A DNA stretch of 21,549 nucleotides from DATHTK01 sp035463295 (GTDB lineage Bacteria > Actinomycetota > Rubrobacteria > Rubrobacterales > Rubrobacteraceae), in NCBI GenBank assembly GCA_035463295.1, contig DATHTK010000111.1:1-21549 (forward strand), in the 5' to 3' direction. Positions 6,406-14,034 of the stretch are shown piece by piece (within the stretch, counting starts at the first letter, position 1; the number at the start of each line of letters is the position of its first letter). The translations under genes were made by a program, and so were the position numbers. A model generated the notes under the pieces. That model worked only from the letters and a program-made list of their open reading frames with translations. It did no database searches and was not told the origin of the DNA.

Positions 6406-7838
6406 TGGCGAAGGTGGGGGTTCTGACGTTCTCCGACGGACGGGGCTTCGTCCACGAGGGCGCTGGCGTGGGGGCGTTCGCGCGCGAGGTGGAGAACGAC
6501 GTGGTCGGTGCGCTTGAGGCCGCCGGGCACGAGGTCGTGCGAGCCCGGGAGGTGGTTTGGACCAACCGGCTCGCTACCAGCGAGGCCCGGCGCGTCGCCG
6601 ACGCTCGGCCGGACCTGACCGTCTTCAACATCCCTGTCTGGGCCTTCCCGCACTTCTCCATGCTCGCCGCCGAAGAGACGCCCGGTCCGCTCCTGCTCTT
6701 CTCCAATATAGACCCAGAGCAGCCGGGGATGGTCGGCATGCTCGCCGCGGCGGGCGGGCTCGACCAGATCGGGCGCACCTATGGCCGGGTCTGCGGAGAC
6801 GTCTCCGACCCGGCGGTGATGGAGCGATTGGAGGGCCACGCTCGGGCCGCCCGCGCGGTCAGCTCCCTGCGGGGCAGCACCTTCGGGAGGATCGGCGGGC
6901 GCCCGATGGGGATGTACACCGCCGTCTCCAACACCGACCAGTGGATGGAGAAGTTCGGTGTGGACGTCGAGGAGATAGACCAGTGGGAGCTGGTCAGGAG
7001 ATCGGAGCATGTCGAGGGGAGCAGGGTACGTGCTGCCAGAGAGTGGTTAGAACGGCACGCCGGCGGGGTCCATTACGACGGAGCACGGCTCACGCCGGAG
7101 ATCCTGGAGCGCCAGATCCGCTCCTACTACGTAATGCGCGAGCTGATCGAGGAGTGGAGCCTGGACTTCTCCGGCATCAAGGGCCAGCCCGAGCTGACCA
7201 CTCACTTCGCCACGATGGACGTGACCGAGGCCTTTCTGAACGATCCCTACGACTGGGAGGGTCCCAAAGAGACCCACGTCTGCGCGACCGAGGCCGACAT
7301 GGACGCCGCCCTCACGATGCAGCTCCTCAAGGGCCTGTCGAACACCCCGGTCCTCTTCGCCGACGTGAGGCACTACCACTCGGACCGGGATGTGTGGGAC
7401 CTGTGCAACTCCGGCCAGCACGCCACCTGGTTCGCGGCGAGGAGCGCGGAAGCGGCCGAGAACATGCGTCACGTCCACCTCTATCCGGAGGAGTTCTTCT
7501 TCCCGGCCGGCGGCGCCGCGGTGCACCACCTCGCCGCCGAGGGCGACTTCACCTTCGCCCGCCTGACCCGGCTCGACGGGCGCTACCGGATGCACGTCAT
7601 GCGCGGCTCCTTCGTCCGTTACGACGACGAGACGAACGAGGACCTCATGCGCCAGTCCACCCGCGTGTGGCCTCACGCCTTTGCCAGGATGGATGCTCCG
7701 GCGGACGAGATACTCTCGCGCTACGGATCGAACCACATTCACGCGATCCCCGGCGACCACGTCGAGGAGCTCAGCACCGTCTGCCGGCTCCTGGACGTAG
7801 ACTACGACGGGTTCGGCTCCGCGGGGGGCTCGGCATGA
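6405..7838 (+). CDS. L-fucose/L-arabinose isomerase-family protein
   Basis: A 477-residue cytosolic sugar isomerase of the FucI/AraA superfamily, expected to convert an aldose to a ketose with a divalent metal. The metal site can be read as Glu296 (CATEADMDAALTMQLLKGLS), Asp320 (FADVRHYHSD) and His444 or His446 (NHIHAIPGDHVEEL). The 24-residue spacing between Glu and Asp equals that of Glu337/Asp361 in E. coli FucI as I recall it. It is shorter than E. coli FucI (about 590 residues) because the N-terminal substrate-shielding part is reduced. GTG 6405 has GGGAGG six bases upstream and overlaps the stop of the regulator; the further ATG-less extension to 6369 is within lacI. It is co-transcribed with the FGGY kinase, so the ketose is probably phosphorylated next. 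The exact sugar is unknown. Confidence 0.83.
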   Translation: MAKVGVLTFSDGRGFVHEGAGVGAFAREVENDVVGALEAAGHEVVRAREVVWTNRLATSEARRVADARPDLTVFNIPVWAFPHFSMLAAEETPGPLLLFSNIDPEQPGMVGMLAAAGGLDQIGRTYGRVCGDVSDPAVMERLEGHARAARAVSSLRGSTFGRIGGRPMGMYTAVSNTDQWMEKFGVDVEEIDQWELVRRSEHVEGSRVRAAREWLERHAGGVHYDGARLTPEILERQIRSYYVMRELIEEWSLDFSGIKGQPELTTHFATMDVTEAFLNDPYDWEGPKETHVCATEADMDAALTMQLLKGLSNTPVLFADVRHYHSDRDVWDLCNSGQHATWFAARSAEAAENMRHVHLYPEEFFFPAGGAAVHHLAAEGDFTFARLTRLDGRYRMHVMRGSFVRYDDETNEDLMRQSTRVWPHAFARMDAPADEILSRYGSNHIHAIPGDHVEELSTVCRLLDVDYDGFGSAGGSA

Positions 7839-9334
7839 GCGGGCTGCTGCTCGGCGTGGACATCGGCACCTCGAGCACGAAGGGGGTGCTCGCGAGGCCC
7901 GACGGGCGGGTGGTGGCCGTCGCCGAGAGGCCACACGAGCTCTCGCTACCTCGTCCCGGATGGGCCGAGCACGACGCCGAAGGGGTCTGGTGGTCGGACT
8001 TCCTCTCGATATGCGGGGAGTTGCTGCCGCAGGCTGACGACCGTATCGCCGCGGTCTGCACGAGCGGCATCGGCGCGTGTTTGTTGGCGGCGGACGCGTA
8101 TGGGAACCCTTTGAGGCCCGCGATCCTCTACGGCATAGACACTCGGTCCGAGAAAGAAATAGACGAGCTCAACGAGCGCTACGGTGAGGAGACCCTGCTC
8201 GAGCGTTGCGGCTCCTTGCTCACGACCCAGGCCGTCGGGCCCAAGCTCCTTTGGCTCCGGCGCAACGAGCCCGACGTCTGGGAGCGTACAGAGAAGTTCT
8301 TTATGGCGAACTCGTTCATCGCGTGGCGGCTCACCGGCGAGTATGTACTGGATCACCACTCAGCGAGCCAGTGCGATCCCCTCTACGACGTTCACGCCTA
8401 CCGCTGGATCGAGGAGTGGGCCGAGGAGATAGCGCCCGGGCTGCCTCTGCCGCGCCTCCTCTGGCCCGCCGAGGTAGTCGGGGAGGTGTCGCGCGATGCC
8501 TCCGAAGCCACCGGCATCCCGGCCGGGACGCCGGTCGCGGCCGGAACCATAGATGCCTGGAGCGAGGGGGCGAGTGTCGGGGTGCAGAATCCGGGCGACC
8601 TCATGCTCATGTACGGGACGACGATGTTCATCATCGAGGTGCTGGAGAGACCGCTCCACCACCCCGGCCTCTGGGGGACGGCGGGGATAGTGCCGAACAC
8701 CCACGATCTGGCGGCCGGGATGGCGACCTCCGGCGCGCTCACCGGCTGGCTCAAGAAGATATCGGGCGACCTGTCCTACGAGACCCTGACCGAGGAAGCT
8801 GCGGCCGTCGCGCCTGGCTCGGACGCCCTCGTCGTCCTGCCGTACTTCGCTGGGGAGCGCACGCCGCTCTTCGACCCGAAGGCGCGGGGATTGATCTCCG
8901 GCCTCACGCTGAGCCACGGGCGCGGGCACCTGTACAGGGCTGTGCTGGAGGCCACCGCCTACGGCGTGCGGCACATCTTCGAGAGCATGCGAGAGGCCGG
9001 TGGGGGAGGAGAGAGGCTCGTCGCCGTCGGCGGCGGCACCAAGGGAGGGCTGTGGACCCGGATCGTCTCCGACGTCACGGGCAGGCCGCAGGACCTCCCG
9101 GAGCAGACCATCGGGGCGAGCTACGGCGACGCGCTGCTCGCGGCGCGCGCCGTCGGCCTCGTGGAGCCCGACGCCGACTGGAGCAACATCTCGGCGACCG
9201 TCGAGCCCAACGAGGAGAACAGGGGGATCTACGACGAGCTCTACGGTATCTACCGGGACCTCTACCCGGCCACCCGCGAGGCGTCGCACAGGCTCGCCGA
9301 CATGCAGAAAAGGGGGATGGCAACTGATGTCTGA
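7835..9334 (+). CDS. FGGY-family carbohydrate kinase
   Basis: A 499-residue sugar kinase of the xylulokinase/ribulokinase/glycerol kinase superfamily, which phosphorylates a ketose or polyol with ATP. The N-terminal phosphate loop is GVDIGTSSTKGVL (residues 7-19). Asp240 in GTIDAWSEG is the likely catalytic base. The C-terminal half carries the actin-like GERTPLF motif, the FGGY signature region (YRAVLEATAYGVRHIFE) and the adenosine site LVAVGGGTKGGLWTRIVSDV. The ATG overlaps the isomerase stop (ATGA), so the two are translationally coupled and very probably act in sequence. The pattern is closest to xylulokinase-like members, but specificity in this family cannot be assigned by eye. Confidence 0.9.
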   Translation: MSGLLLGVDIGTSSTKGVLARPDGRVVAVAERPHELSLPRPGWAEHDAEGVWWSDFLSICGELLPQADDRIAAVCTSGIGACLLAADAYGNPLRPAILYGIDTRSEKEIDELNERYGEETLLERCGSLLTTQAVGPKLLWLRRNEPDVWERTEKFFMANSFIAWRLTGEYVLDHHSASQCDPLYDVHAYRWIEEWAEEIAPGLPLPRLLWPAEVVGEVSRDASEATGIPAGTPVAAGTIDAWSEGASVGVQNPGDLMLMYGTTMFIIEVLERPLHHPGLWGTAGIVPNTHDLAAGMATSGALTGWLKKISGDLSYETLTEEAAAVAPGSDALVVLPYFAGERTPLFDPKARGLISGLTLSHGRGHLYRAVLEATAYGVRHIFESMREAGGGGERLVAVGGGTKGGLWTRIVSDVTGRPQDLPEQTIGASYGDALLAARAVGLVEPDADWSNISATVEPNEENRGIYDELYGIYRDLYPATREASHRLADMQKRGMATDV

Positions 9335-9372
9335 GACCATAAACGCGGCTCCTGCCTTGGAAGGAGGAGAGA

Positions 9373-10881
9373 GTGTCGTCGTCTGAACAGAGCGAACCCG
9401 TCGTCCGATTACGCGACGTTACAAAGGAGTTCCCGGGTGTTCTCGCGGTGGACCACGTCAATCTAGAGATACTCCCCGGCGAGGTCCACGCGATAGCGGG
9501 GGAGAACGGGGCCGGCAAGTCCACCCTCATGAAGCTCCTCTCGCAGGTCGAGAGGCCGACTAGTGGGGAGATCGAGATCTCCGGCGAGACGGTCGAGTAT
9601 CACGGCCCGCGCCACGCGCAGTCGCTGGGCGTGGCGATGGTCTACCAGGAGTTCGCCCTAGCGCCCCACCTCTCGGTCGCCGAGAACCTCTATATGGGCC
9701 GCGAGCCCGGCCGGTTCGGGTTCGTCAACCGGAGGGGCGAGAGCGAGGACGCGCGCGCTTTGCTCGGGCGTGTGGGGGTGCACACCGACCCCGACCGGCT
9801 CGTGGCGAGCCTCACGGTCGCCGAGATGCAGCGCGTCGAGATCGCCAAGGCCCTGGCCATAGACGCCAAGGTCGTCGTCCTGGATGAGCCGACGGCGACC
9901 CTCGCGGAGAAAGAGATCGAGGACCTCTTCGCCGTGATCCGGGACCTCACCTCGCACGGCATAGCGATCCTGCACATCTCGCACCGTCTCGACGAGATCT
10001 TCGAGATAGCCGACCGCGTGACCGTGATGCGCGACGGCAAGGTGGTCGACACCCTGCCTGTCTCCGAGCTGGACGAGGACAAGCTGGTGCGGCTCATGGT
10101 CGGCCGGGAGGTCGGGAACCTCTACCCGAAGCCGGAGGTCGAGATCGGGGAGGTGCTACTGCGGGCGAGCGGCATCACCCGCGGCGAGAAGTTGAAGGAC
10201 TGTTCCTTCGAGGTTCGTCGCGGCGAGATCCTGGGCCTCGCCGGCCTCGTCGGCGCCGGCCGCACCGAGCTCGCCCGCGCCGTCTTCGGCGCCGACAGGA
10301 TCGACTCGGGCACGGTCGAGCTAGAAGGTAAGAACCTCCGGATCAGGAAGCCTCAGGACGCTATCGAGGCCGGAATCGGCTACCTGACGGAGGACCGCAA
10401 GGGTGAGGGTCTCGCGCTCCAGCTCGGCGTTGCCCAGAACATCACGCTGGCCAATCTGCCGATGAGATTTGCGTTCCTGGACCTTGGGAAGGAGCGGGAG
10501 ATCGCCCTCCGCAGGAAGGAGGAGCTCAACATTCGCACGCCCTCTATCCGACGCAGAGTACAGGTGCTCTCGGGCGGCAACCAGCAGAAGGTCCTCGTGG
10601 CGCGGTGGCTGGAGACGCGGGCTCGTGTGCTCTTCTTCGACGAGCCAGCGCGCGGGATAGACGTCGGCGCAAAGGCGGAGATGTTCGGGCTCATCGGGGA
10701 CCTGGCGCAGGAGGGGCGCGGGATCGTCCTCATCTCCTCCTACCTCCCCGAGCTGCTGAACATGTGCGACCGCATCGTGGTGATGCGCGAAGGCGAGGTA
10801 ACGGGTGTGGTGGAGCGCGAGGAGTTCTCCGAGGAGCGCGTGATCTCGCTCGCCACGGGGGCGAAGGAGGCTGCGGCATGA
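9373..10881 (+). CDS. CUT2 sugar ABC transporter, ATP-binding protein (RbsA/MglA-like)
   Basis: A 502-residue tandem ATPase energising a ribose-type importer. The first cassette has Walker A GENGAGKST (residues 43-51), a signature replaced by LTVAEMQRVEIAKAL, and Walker B VVVLDEPTATL (from residue 167), followed by the switch His in ILHISHRLDEI. The second cassette shows the degenerate Walker A typical of this family (GLVGAGRTELARAVFG, near 291), a consensus signature LSGGNQQKVLVARWL (near 399) and FFDEPARGIDVG (near 420). This asymmetry is normal for RbsA/MglA/XylG. GTG 9373 follows the strong Shine-Dalgarno AAGGAGGAGA. A 38-base gap separates it from the kinase, with no terminator, and the permease start overlaps its stop. 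Confidence 0.95.
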   Translation: MSSSEQSEPVVRLRDVTKEFPGVLAVDHVNLEILPGEVHAIAGENGAGKSTLMKLLSQVERPTSGEIEISGETVEYHGPRHAQSLGVAMVYQEFALAPHLSVAENLYMGREPGRFGFVNRRGESEDARALLGRVGVHTDPDRLVASLTVAEMQRVEIAKALAIDAKVVVLDEPTATLAEKEIEDLFAVIRDLTSHGIAILHISHRLDEIFEIADRVTVMRDGKVVDTLPVSELDEDKLVRLMVGREVGNLYPKPEVEIGEVLLRASGITRGEKLKDCSFEVRRGEILGLAGLVGAGRTELARAVFGADRIDSGTVELEGKNLRIRKPQDAIEAGIGYLTEDRKGEGLALQLGVAQNITLANLPMRFAFLDLGKEREIALRRKEELNIRTPSIRRRVQVLSGGNQQKVLVARWLETRARVLFFDEPARGIDVGAKAEMFGLIGDLAQEGRGIVLISSYLPELLNMCDRIVVMREGEVTGVVEREEFSEERVISLATGAKEAAA

Positions 10882-11882
10882 CCGAAGGTACTGCAACCGT
10901 AAGGGACCGTCTCGGGGCCGCCATGCGCGAGAGGCTCTCGGACTTCGTCTCCCAACTCGCCGCGGCGGGCGCTCTTATAGTGGTCTTCGTCTTTCTCTCT
11001 TTCGCCTCGGACCGCTTCCTGACCGCGAACAACCTCTTCAACATCGGGACCCAGACCGCCGTGGTCGCTGTCATCGCCATCGGGGTGACGCTCGTCATCA
11101 TCACGGCGGGGATAGACCTCTCGGTCGGCTCCGTGGCCGCCCTGTCGGGGGTGATGGGGACGCTGATGATGTCGGGAGCGGGGATACCCGTGCCGCTGGC
11201 TATCCTGGGCGGCACGCTGGTCGGCGCGGGATGCGGTCTCGTCAACGGGCTTTTGGTCTCCGTCGCCGGTCTCAACCCGTTTATCGCGACGCTGGGGATG
11301 CTCTCGGTGGCGCGCGGAGTCGTCTACATCGTCACCGACGCCCAGTCGGTCTTCAACCTGCCGGACTCCTTCCGGCTCCTGGGGCAGGGGGTCATCGCGG
11401 GGGGCATACCGATCCCGGTCATCGTCATCCTGGTCGTCGCCGTCGCCGGGTACGTGGTGCTCGCGCGAACCAAGCTCGGGCGCTACGCCTACGCTATGGG
11501 CTCGAACCTCGAGGCGGCGCGGCTCTCCGGGGTGCCGATCCGGCGCTACCTGACCAGCGTGTACGTGATCTCCGGGGCGCTCGCCGGCTTCGGGGGCATG
11601 ATCGCGATGTCCAGGGTCGCCTCGGGCCAGCCCAACTACGGCATCGGGCTCGAGCTCGACGTGATCGCCGCAGCCGTCATCGGCGGGGCGAGCCTCTTCG
11701 GCGGGCAGGGGACAGTGCTCGGCACCCTGATCGGGGCCTTCCTGATAGCCCTGATCCGCAACGGCGCCGTCCTGCTCAACGTGAACACGTTCTACCAGCA
11801 GGTGATCATCGGCGTGATCATCTGGCTCGCGGTCCTCTGGGATCAGTACCGCCGCCGGAAGCTTGCGGCGGCATCGGAGTGA
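10878..11882 (+). CDS. CUT2 sugar ABC transporter, permease (RbsC-like)
   Basis: A 334-residue integral membrane protein with about nine or ten hydrophobic segments starting near residue 28. Family motifs are GVTLVIITAGIDLSVGS in the third segment region, NGLLVSVAGLNPFIATLGML, and the ATPase-contact loop YAMGSNLEAARLSGVPIRRY. The end is GGASLFGGQGTVLGTLIGAF followed by the last helix and a basic tail. It should form the homodimeric channel for the importer. The ATG overlaps the stop of the ATPase gene (ATGA), ensuring coupled synthesis. It is full length, with nothing unusual. Confidence 0.95.
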   Translation: MTEGTATVRDRLGAAMRERLSDFVSQLAAAGALIVVFVFLSFASDRFLTANNLFNIGTQTAVVAVIAIGVTLVIITAGIDLSVGSVAALSGVMGTLMMSGAGIPVPLAILGGTLVGAGCGLVNGLLVSVAGLNPFIATLGMLSVARGVVYIVTDAQSVFNLPDSFRLLGQGVIAGGIPIPVIVILVVAVAGYVVLARTKLGRYAYAMGSNLEAARLSGVPIRRYLTSVYVISGALAGFGGMIAMSRVASGQPNYGIGLELDVIAAAVIGGASLFGGQGTVLGTLIGAFLIALIRNGAVLLNVNTFYQQVIIGVIIWLAVLWDQYRRRKLAAASE

Positions 11883-11911
11883 GGGGAAGTAAAGAGAACA
11901 AGGAGGAGCAG

Positions 11912-12949
11912 ATGGGTAAGCGAGTAACGGCGATCCTGCTGGCGGGCATCCTCGCCCTGGTGCTGGCCGCCTGCGGCGCGGAGGTGCGCGAGTCGGGCGG
12001 CGGGGATGAAGGCGGCGGTGGGGACCAGGAGGGCCCGGTCCGGCTCGCCGTCGTCCCGAAGGCGGTCGGCTTCGACTTCTGGGAGCAGGTCCGCATCGGG
12101 GCCCAGTGCGCTGCCAAGGAAGCCGAGGGCGACGAGGTGGAGATCCAGTGGGACGGCGTTACCGCCGAGACGAACGTCAGCGGACAGGTGGACCTCCTGA
12201 CGAACTTCATCACCCAGGGCGTAGACGGCCTCGTCTACGCCGCCACCGACGCGAAGGTCCTCGCCGACGTGTCGCAGAACGCCCTCGATCAGGGCCTCAC
12301 CGTCGTCAACATAGACTCTGGCACCGACCCGCAGCCAGAGCAGGTCCCCGTGGTCGCCACGGATAACGTCGCCGCTGCCGAGGACGCCACCCGCTACCTG
12401 GTCGAGCAGCTCGGCGAGGAGGGTGGCGAGGTCGCCTTTATCCCCTTCCAGCCCGGCACCGCGACCAACGACACTCGCACCGAGGGCTTCAAGAACGTCC
12501 TGAAGGAGAACCCGCAGGTCGAGCTCGTCGCCGAGCAGTCGAGCGAGAGCGACCAGAACGTCGCCCTCCAGGTCACCGAGGACATCCTCTCCGCCAACCC
12601 GAACCTCGACGCCATCTACGCCGCCAACGAGCCCGGCGTCCTCGGCGCCGCCGAAGCGGTCCGGCGCGCCGGCAAGTCCGGGGAGATCATCATCGTCGGC
12701 TGGGACACCGCCCCCGACGAGGTCGCGGCCGTCGAGGAGGGCGTGGTGAGCGCGCTCATCGCCCAGAATCCGTTCCGCATGGGCTACGACGGCGCGAACC
12801 TGGCCGTCAATGCGATCCGGGGGCAGGGCGAGCTCGAGGATATAGACACCGGATCCACCCTCGTCACCCAGGACAACCTCGACGACCCCGAGGTCCAGGC
12901 GGTCCTCGATCCGACGTGCGAGAACAAGCCGGAGGTCTCCGATCTCTAG
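11912..12949 (+). CDS. CUT2 sugar ABC transporter, lipoprotein substrate-binding protein (RbsB-like)
   Basis: A 345-residue lipoprotein. The signal ends in a lipobox LVLAAC with the lipidated cysteine at residue 21. It is followed by a flexible Gly/Glu/Asp linker (residues 24-40) and then the type I periplasmic-binding fold: LAVVPKAVGFDFWEQVRIGA, the QVDLLTNFITQGVDGLVYAA hinge-side strand, TVVNIDSGTDP, TRYLVEQLGEEGGEVAFIPF and IIVGWDTAPDEV. It faces outward and delivers the sugar to the RbsC-like permease. AGGAGG lies five bases before the ATG. A strong hairpin follows 24 bases after its stop. Sequence type is ribose/xylose/autoinducer-like, but the ligand cannot be read directly. Confidence 0.94.
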   Translation: MGKRVTAILLAGILALVLAACGAEVRESGGGDEGGGGDQEGPVRLAVVPKAVGFDFWEQVRIGAQCAAKEAEGDEVEIQWDGVTAETNVSGQVDLLTNFITQGVDGLVYAATDAKVLADVSQNALDQGLTVVNIDSGTDPQPEQVPVVATDNVAAAEDATRYLVEQLGEEGGEVAFIPFQPGTATNDTRTEGFKNVLKENPQVELVAEQSSESDQNVALQVTEDILSANPNLDAIYAANEPGVLGAAEAVRRAGKSGEIIIVGWDTAPDEVAAVEEGVVSALIAQNPFRMGYDGANLAVNAIRGQGELEDIDTGSTLVTQDNLDDPEVQAVLDPTCENKPEVSDL

Positions 12950-12973
12950 TCCCGCAAACTCTGCGGAGCCGAC

Positions 12974-13002
12974 GAGGGGACGCGACGGCGCGTCCCCTCT
13001 TT
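12974..13002 (+). terminator. Rho-independent-type hairpin after the binding-protein gene
   Basis: A perfect 11-bp stem, GAGGGGACGCG (12974-12984) with CGCGTCCCCTC (12989-12999), has a four-base loop ACGG and is followed by TTT. It begins 24 bases after the binding-protein stop and ends just ahead of the SDR ribosome-binding site. With only three T residues it may be a partial terminator or an mRNA-stabilising hairpin rather than a full stop. Confidence 0.75.
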
Positions 13003-13020
13003 ACCGAAGGGAGAGATGAC

Positions 13021-13749
13021 TTGAGGTCGCTGCAAGGCAAGGTGTTCGCGGTAACCGGGGCGAGCCGGGGCATAGGGGCCGCGACGGCTCGCCTCCTGGC
13101 AATGGAGGGTTGCAGGCTCGCCCTGGGTGGCCGGGACGAGGCGGCGCTGGAAGCGGTCGTCCGGGGCTGCTCGGAGGCAGGGAGCGACGCGATCCCCATC
13201 AGGTGCGACGTGCGTAGCTACGAGGACTGCGAGCGCCTCGTCGCGGGGGCGGTGGAACGCTTCGGCGGCCTCGACGGCCTCGTCGCCAACGCCGGCGTCG
13301 GTGCCTACGGCGAGCTTCTTGACTTACCGCTGGACCAGATCACCGCCATGCTGGATACAAACGTCTACGGCACGGTCTACTCTGTGCGGGCGGCGTTGCC
13401 CGCGCTGCTAGAAGGCGGGGGAGGCGACCTCGTGATCGTCGCCTCCGTCGCCGGGCTCGGGGGCTTGCCGAACGAGTCTGTCTACTGCGCCGGAAAGCAC
13501 GCCCAGGTGGGCTTCGCCGAGTCGCTCGACCACGAGCTGCGTCCCAGGGGCGTCCGGGTTACGACCATGTGTCCCGGCGGGGTCGCAACCGAGTTCGCCT
13601 TCGGCGCCGGCCGGGAGCCGGGTATGCCCGAGCTCGAGGAGATGATGGGCGCAGATCAGGTCGCGGAGGCTATCGTGTTCGCCTTGCGCCAGGATTCGAG
13701 CCTGCGCACCCTGCGCCACGTGATGAGACCGATGAGCGAGCCGGTCTGA
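13021..13749 (+). CDS. Short-chain dehydrogenase/reductase
   Basis: A 242-residue classical SDR using NAD(P)(H). The cofactor motif is TGASRGIG (residues 12-19), and the next strand carries GGRDEAAL with Arg after Gly, suggestive of NADP. NAG is present in LVANAGVGAYG. The catalytic residues are Ser142 in VASVAG and Tyr155 with Lys159 in YCAGK, and the PG motif is MCPGGVATEF. TTG 13021 is chosen because AAGGGAGAG lies about seven bases upstream and the protein then begins at the usual place. A three-codon ATG-ACT-TGA frame overlaps this start. It is separated from the importer operon by a strong hairpin but has no visible promoter of its own, so it probably depends on readthrough. It is likely an oxidoreductase of the same sugar pathway or a general alcohol dehydrogenase. 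Confidence 0.87.
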   Translation: MRSLQGKVFAVTGASRGIGAATARLLAMEGCRLALGGRDEAALEAVVRGCSEAGSDAIPIRCDVRSYEDCERLVAGAVERFGGLDGLVANAGVGAYGELLDLPLDQITAMLDTNVYGTVYSVRAALPALLEGGGGDLVIVASVAGLGGLPNESVYCAGKHAQVGFAESLDHELRPRGVRVTTMCPGGVATEFAFGAGREPGMPELEEMMGADQVAEAIVFALRQDSSLRTLRHVMRPMSEPV

Positions 13750-13856
13750 GGGGAGCATCGAGGATTGGCGTATCGGGTCTGGAGCCGATCAACGTCCAGG
13801 CGTAAGGCGGAACGCATGTCGCGAATGTTGGAACAGGGTTGAATCCGGGTGGCTCG

Positions 13857-14000
13857 ATGCGCGGAACGAAGATGATGTATGCTGCCCTCGCGGTCGCGTC
13901 CCTTGCGCGCGACATCACCTACGACGTCCTGGCGGCGAGAGCGGGTCATTACGGCCAGCGCTGGAGAAGACCATCTTTCATGCAACAAGTAATGCCCTGA
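13857..14000 (+). CDS. Possible 47-residue ORF in a 285-base intergenic region
   Basis: The gap from 13750 to 14034 otherwise holds nothing I can name. A frame from ATG 13857 to TGA 14000 encodes a 47-residue peptide (starts MRGTKMMYAALAVASLARDI, ends in MQQVMP). The first half has the GC-rich third positions of real genes here; the second half does not. No convincing Shine-Dalgarno precedes it (an in-frame TTG at 13839 is an alternative). It may be a chance frame or a gene remnant. Confidence 0.2.
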   Translation: MRGTKMMYAALAVASLARDITYDVLAARAGHYGQRWRRPSFMQQVMP

Positions 14001-14034
14001 AGCGCAGCTCCCTCCGTTTTCTGCTCCGGGACTC

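Noticed and set aside
5715..7010. Minus-strand ORF of 431 codons opposite the LacI-type and isomerase genes
   Set aside because: It is antisense to two well-supported genes and has no recognisable domain; such frames are expected at this GC content.
6557..7834. Long open frame ahead of and continuous with the FGGY kinase, as if the kinase had a 426-residue N-terminal extension
   Set aside because: It lies entirely over the isomerase gene in another frame and translates to Arg/Pro/Gly-rich low-complexity sequence. The kinase start at 7835 has an ATGA overlap and the correct family N-terminus.
8206..9340. Plus- and minus-strand alternative frames of over 300 codons across the kinase gene
   Set aside because: Composition is Arg/Ala/Gly-rich with no motif; they are GC-driven shadows of the FGGY kinase.
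9327..9386. 19-codon frame between kinase and ABC ATPase as a leader peptide
   Set aside because: It overlaps both neighbours, has no Shine-Dalgarno of its own, and shows no regulatory hairpin.
11231..11911. Open frame extending the RbsB-like lipoprotein upstream through the permease gene
   Set aside because: The extension is the shadow of the permease in a different frame; the lipobox signal peptide and Shine-Dalgarno fix the start at 11912.
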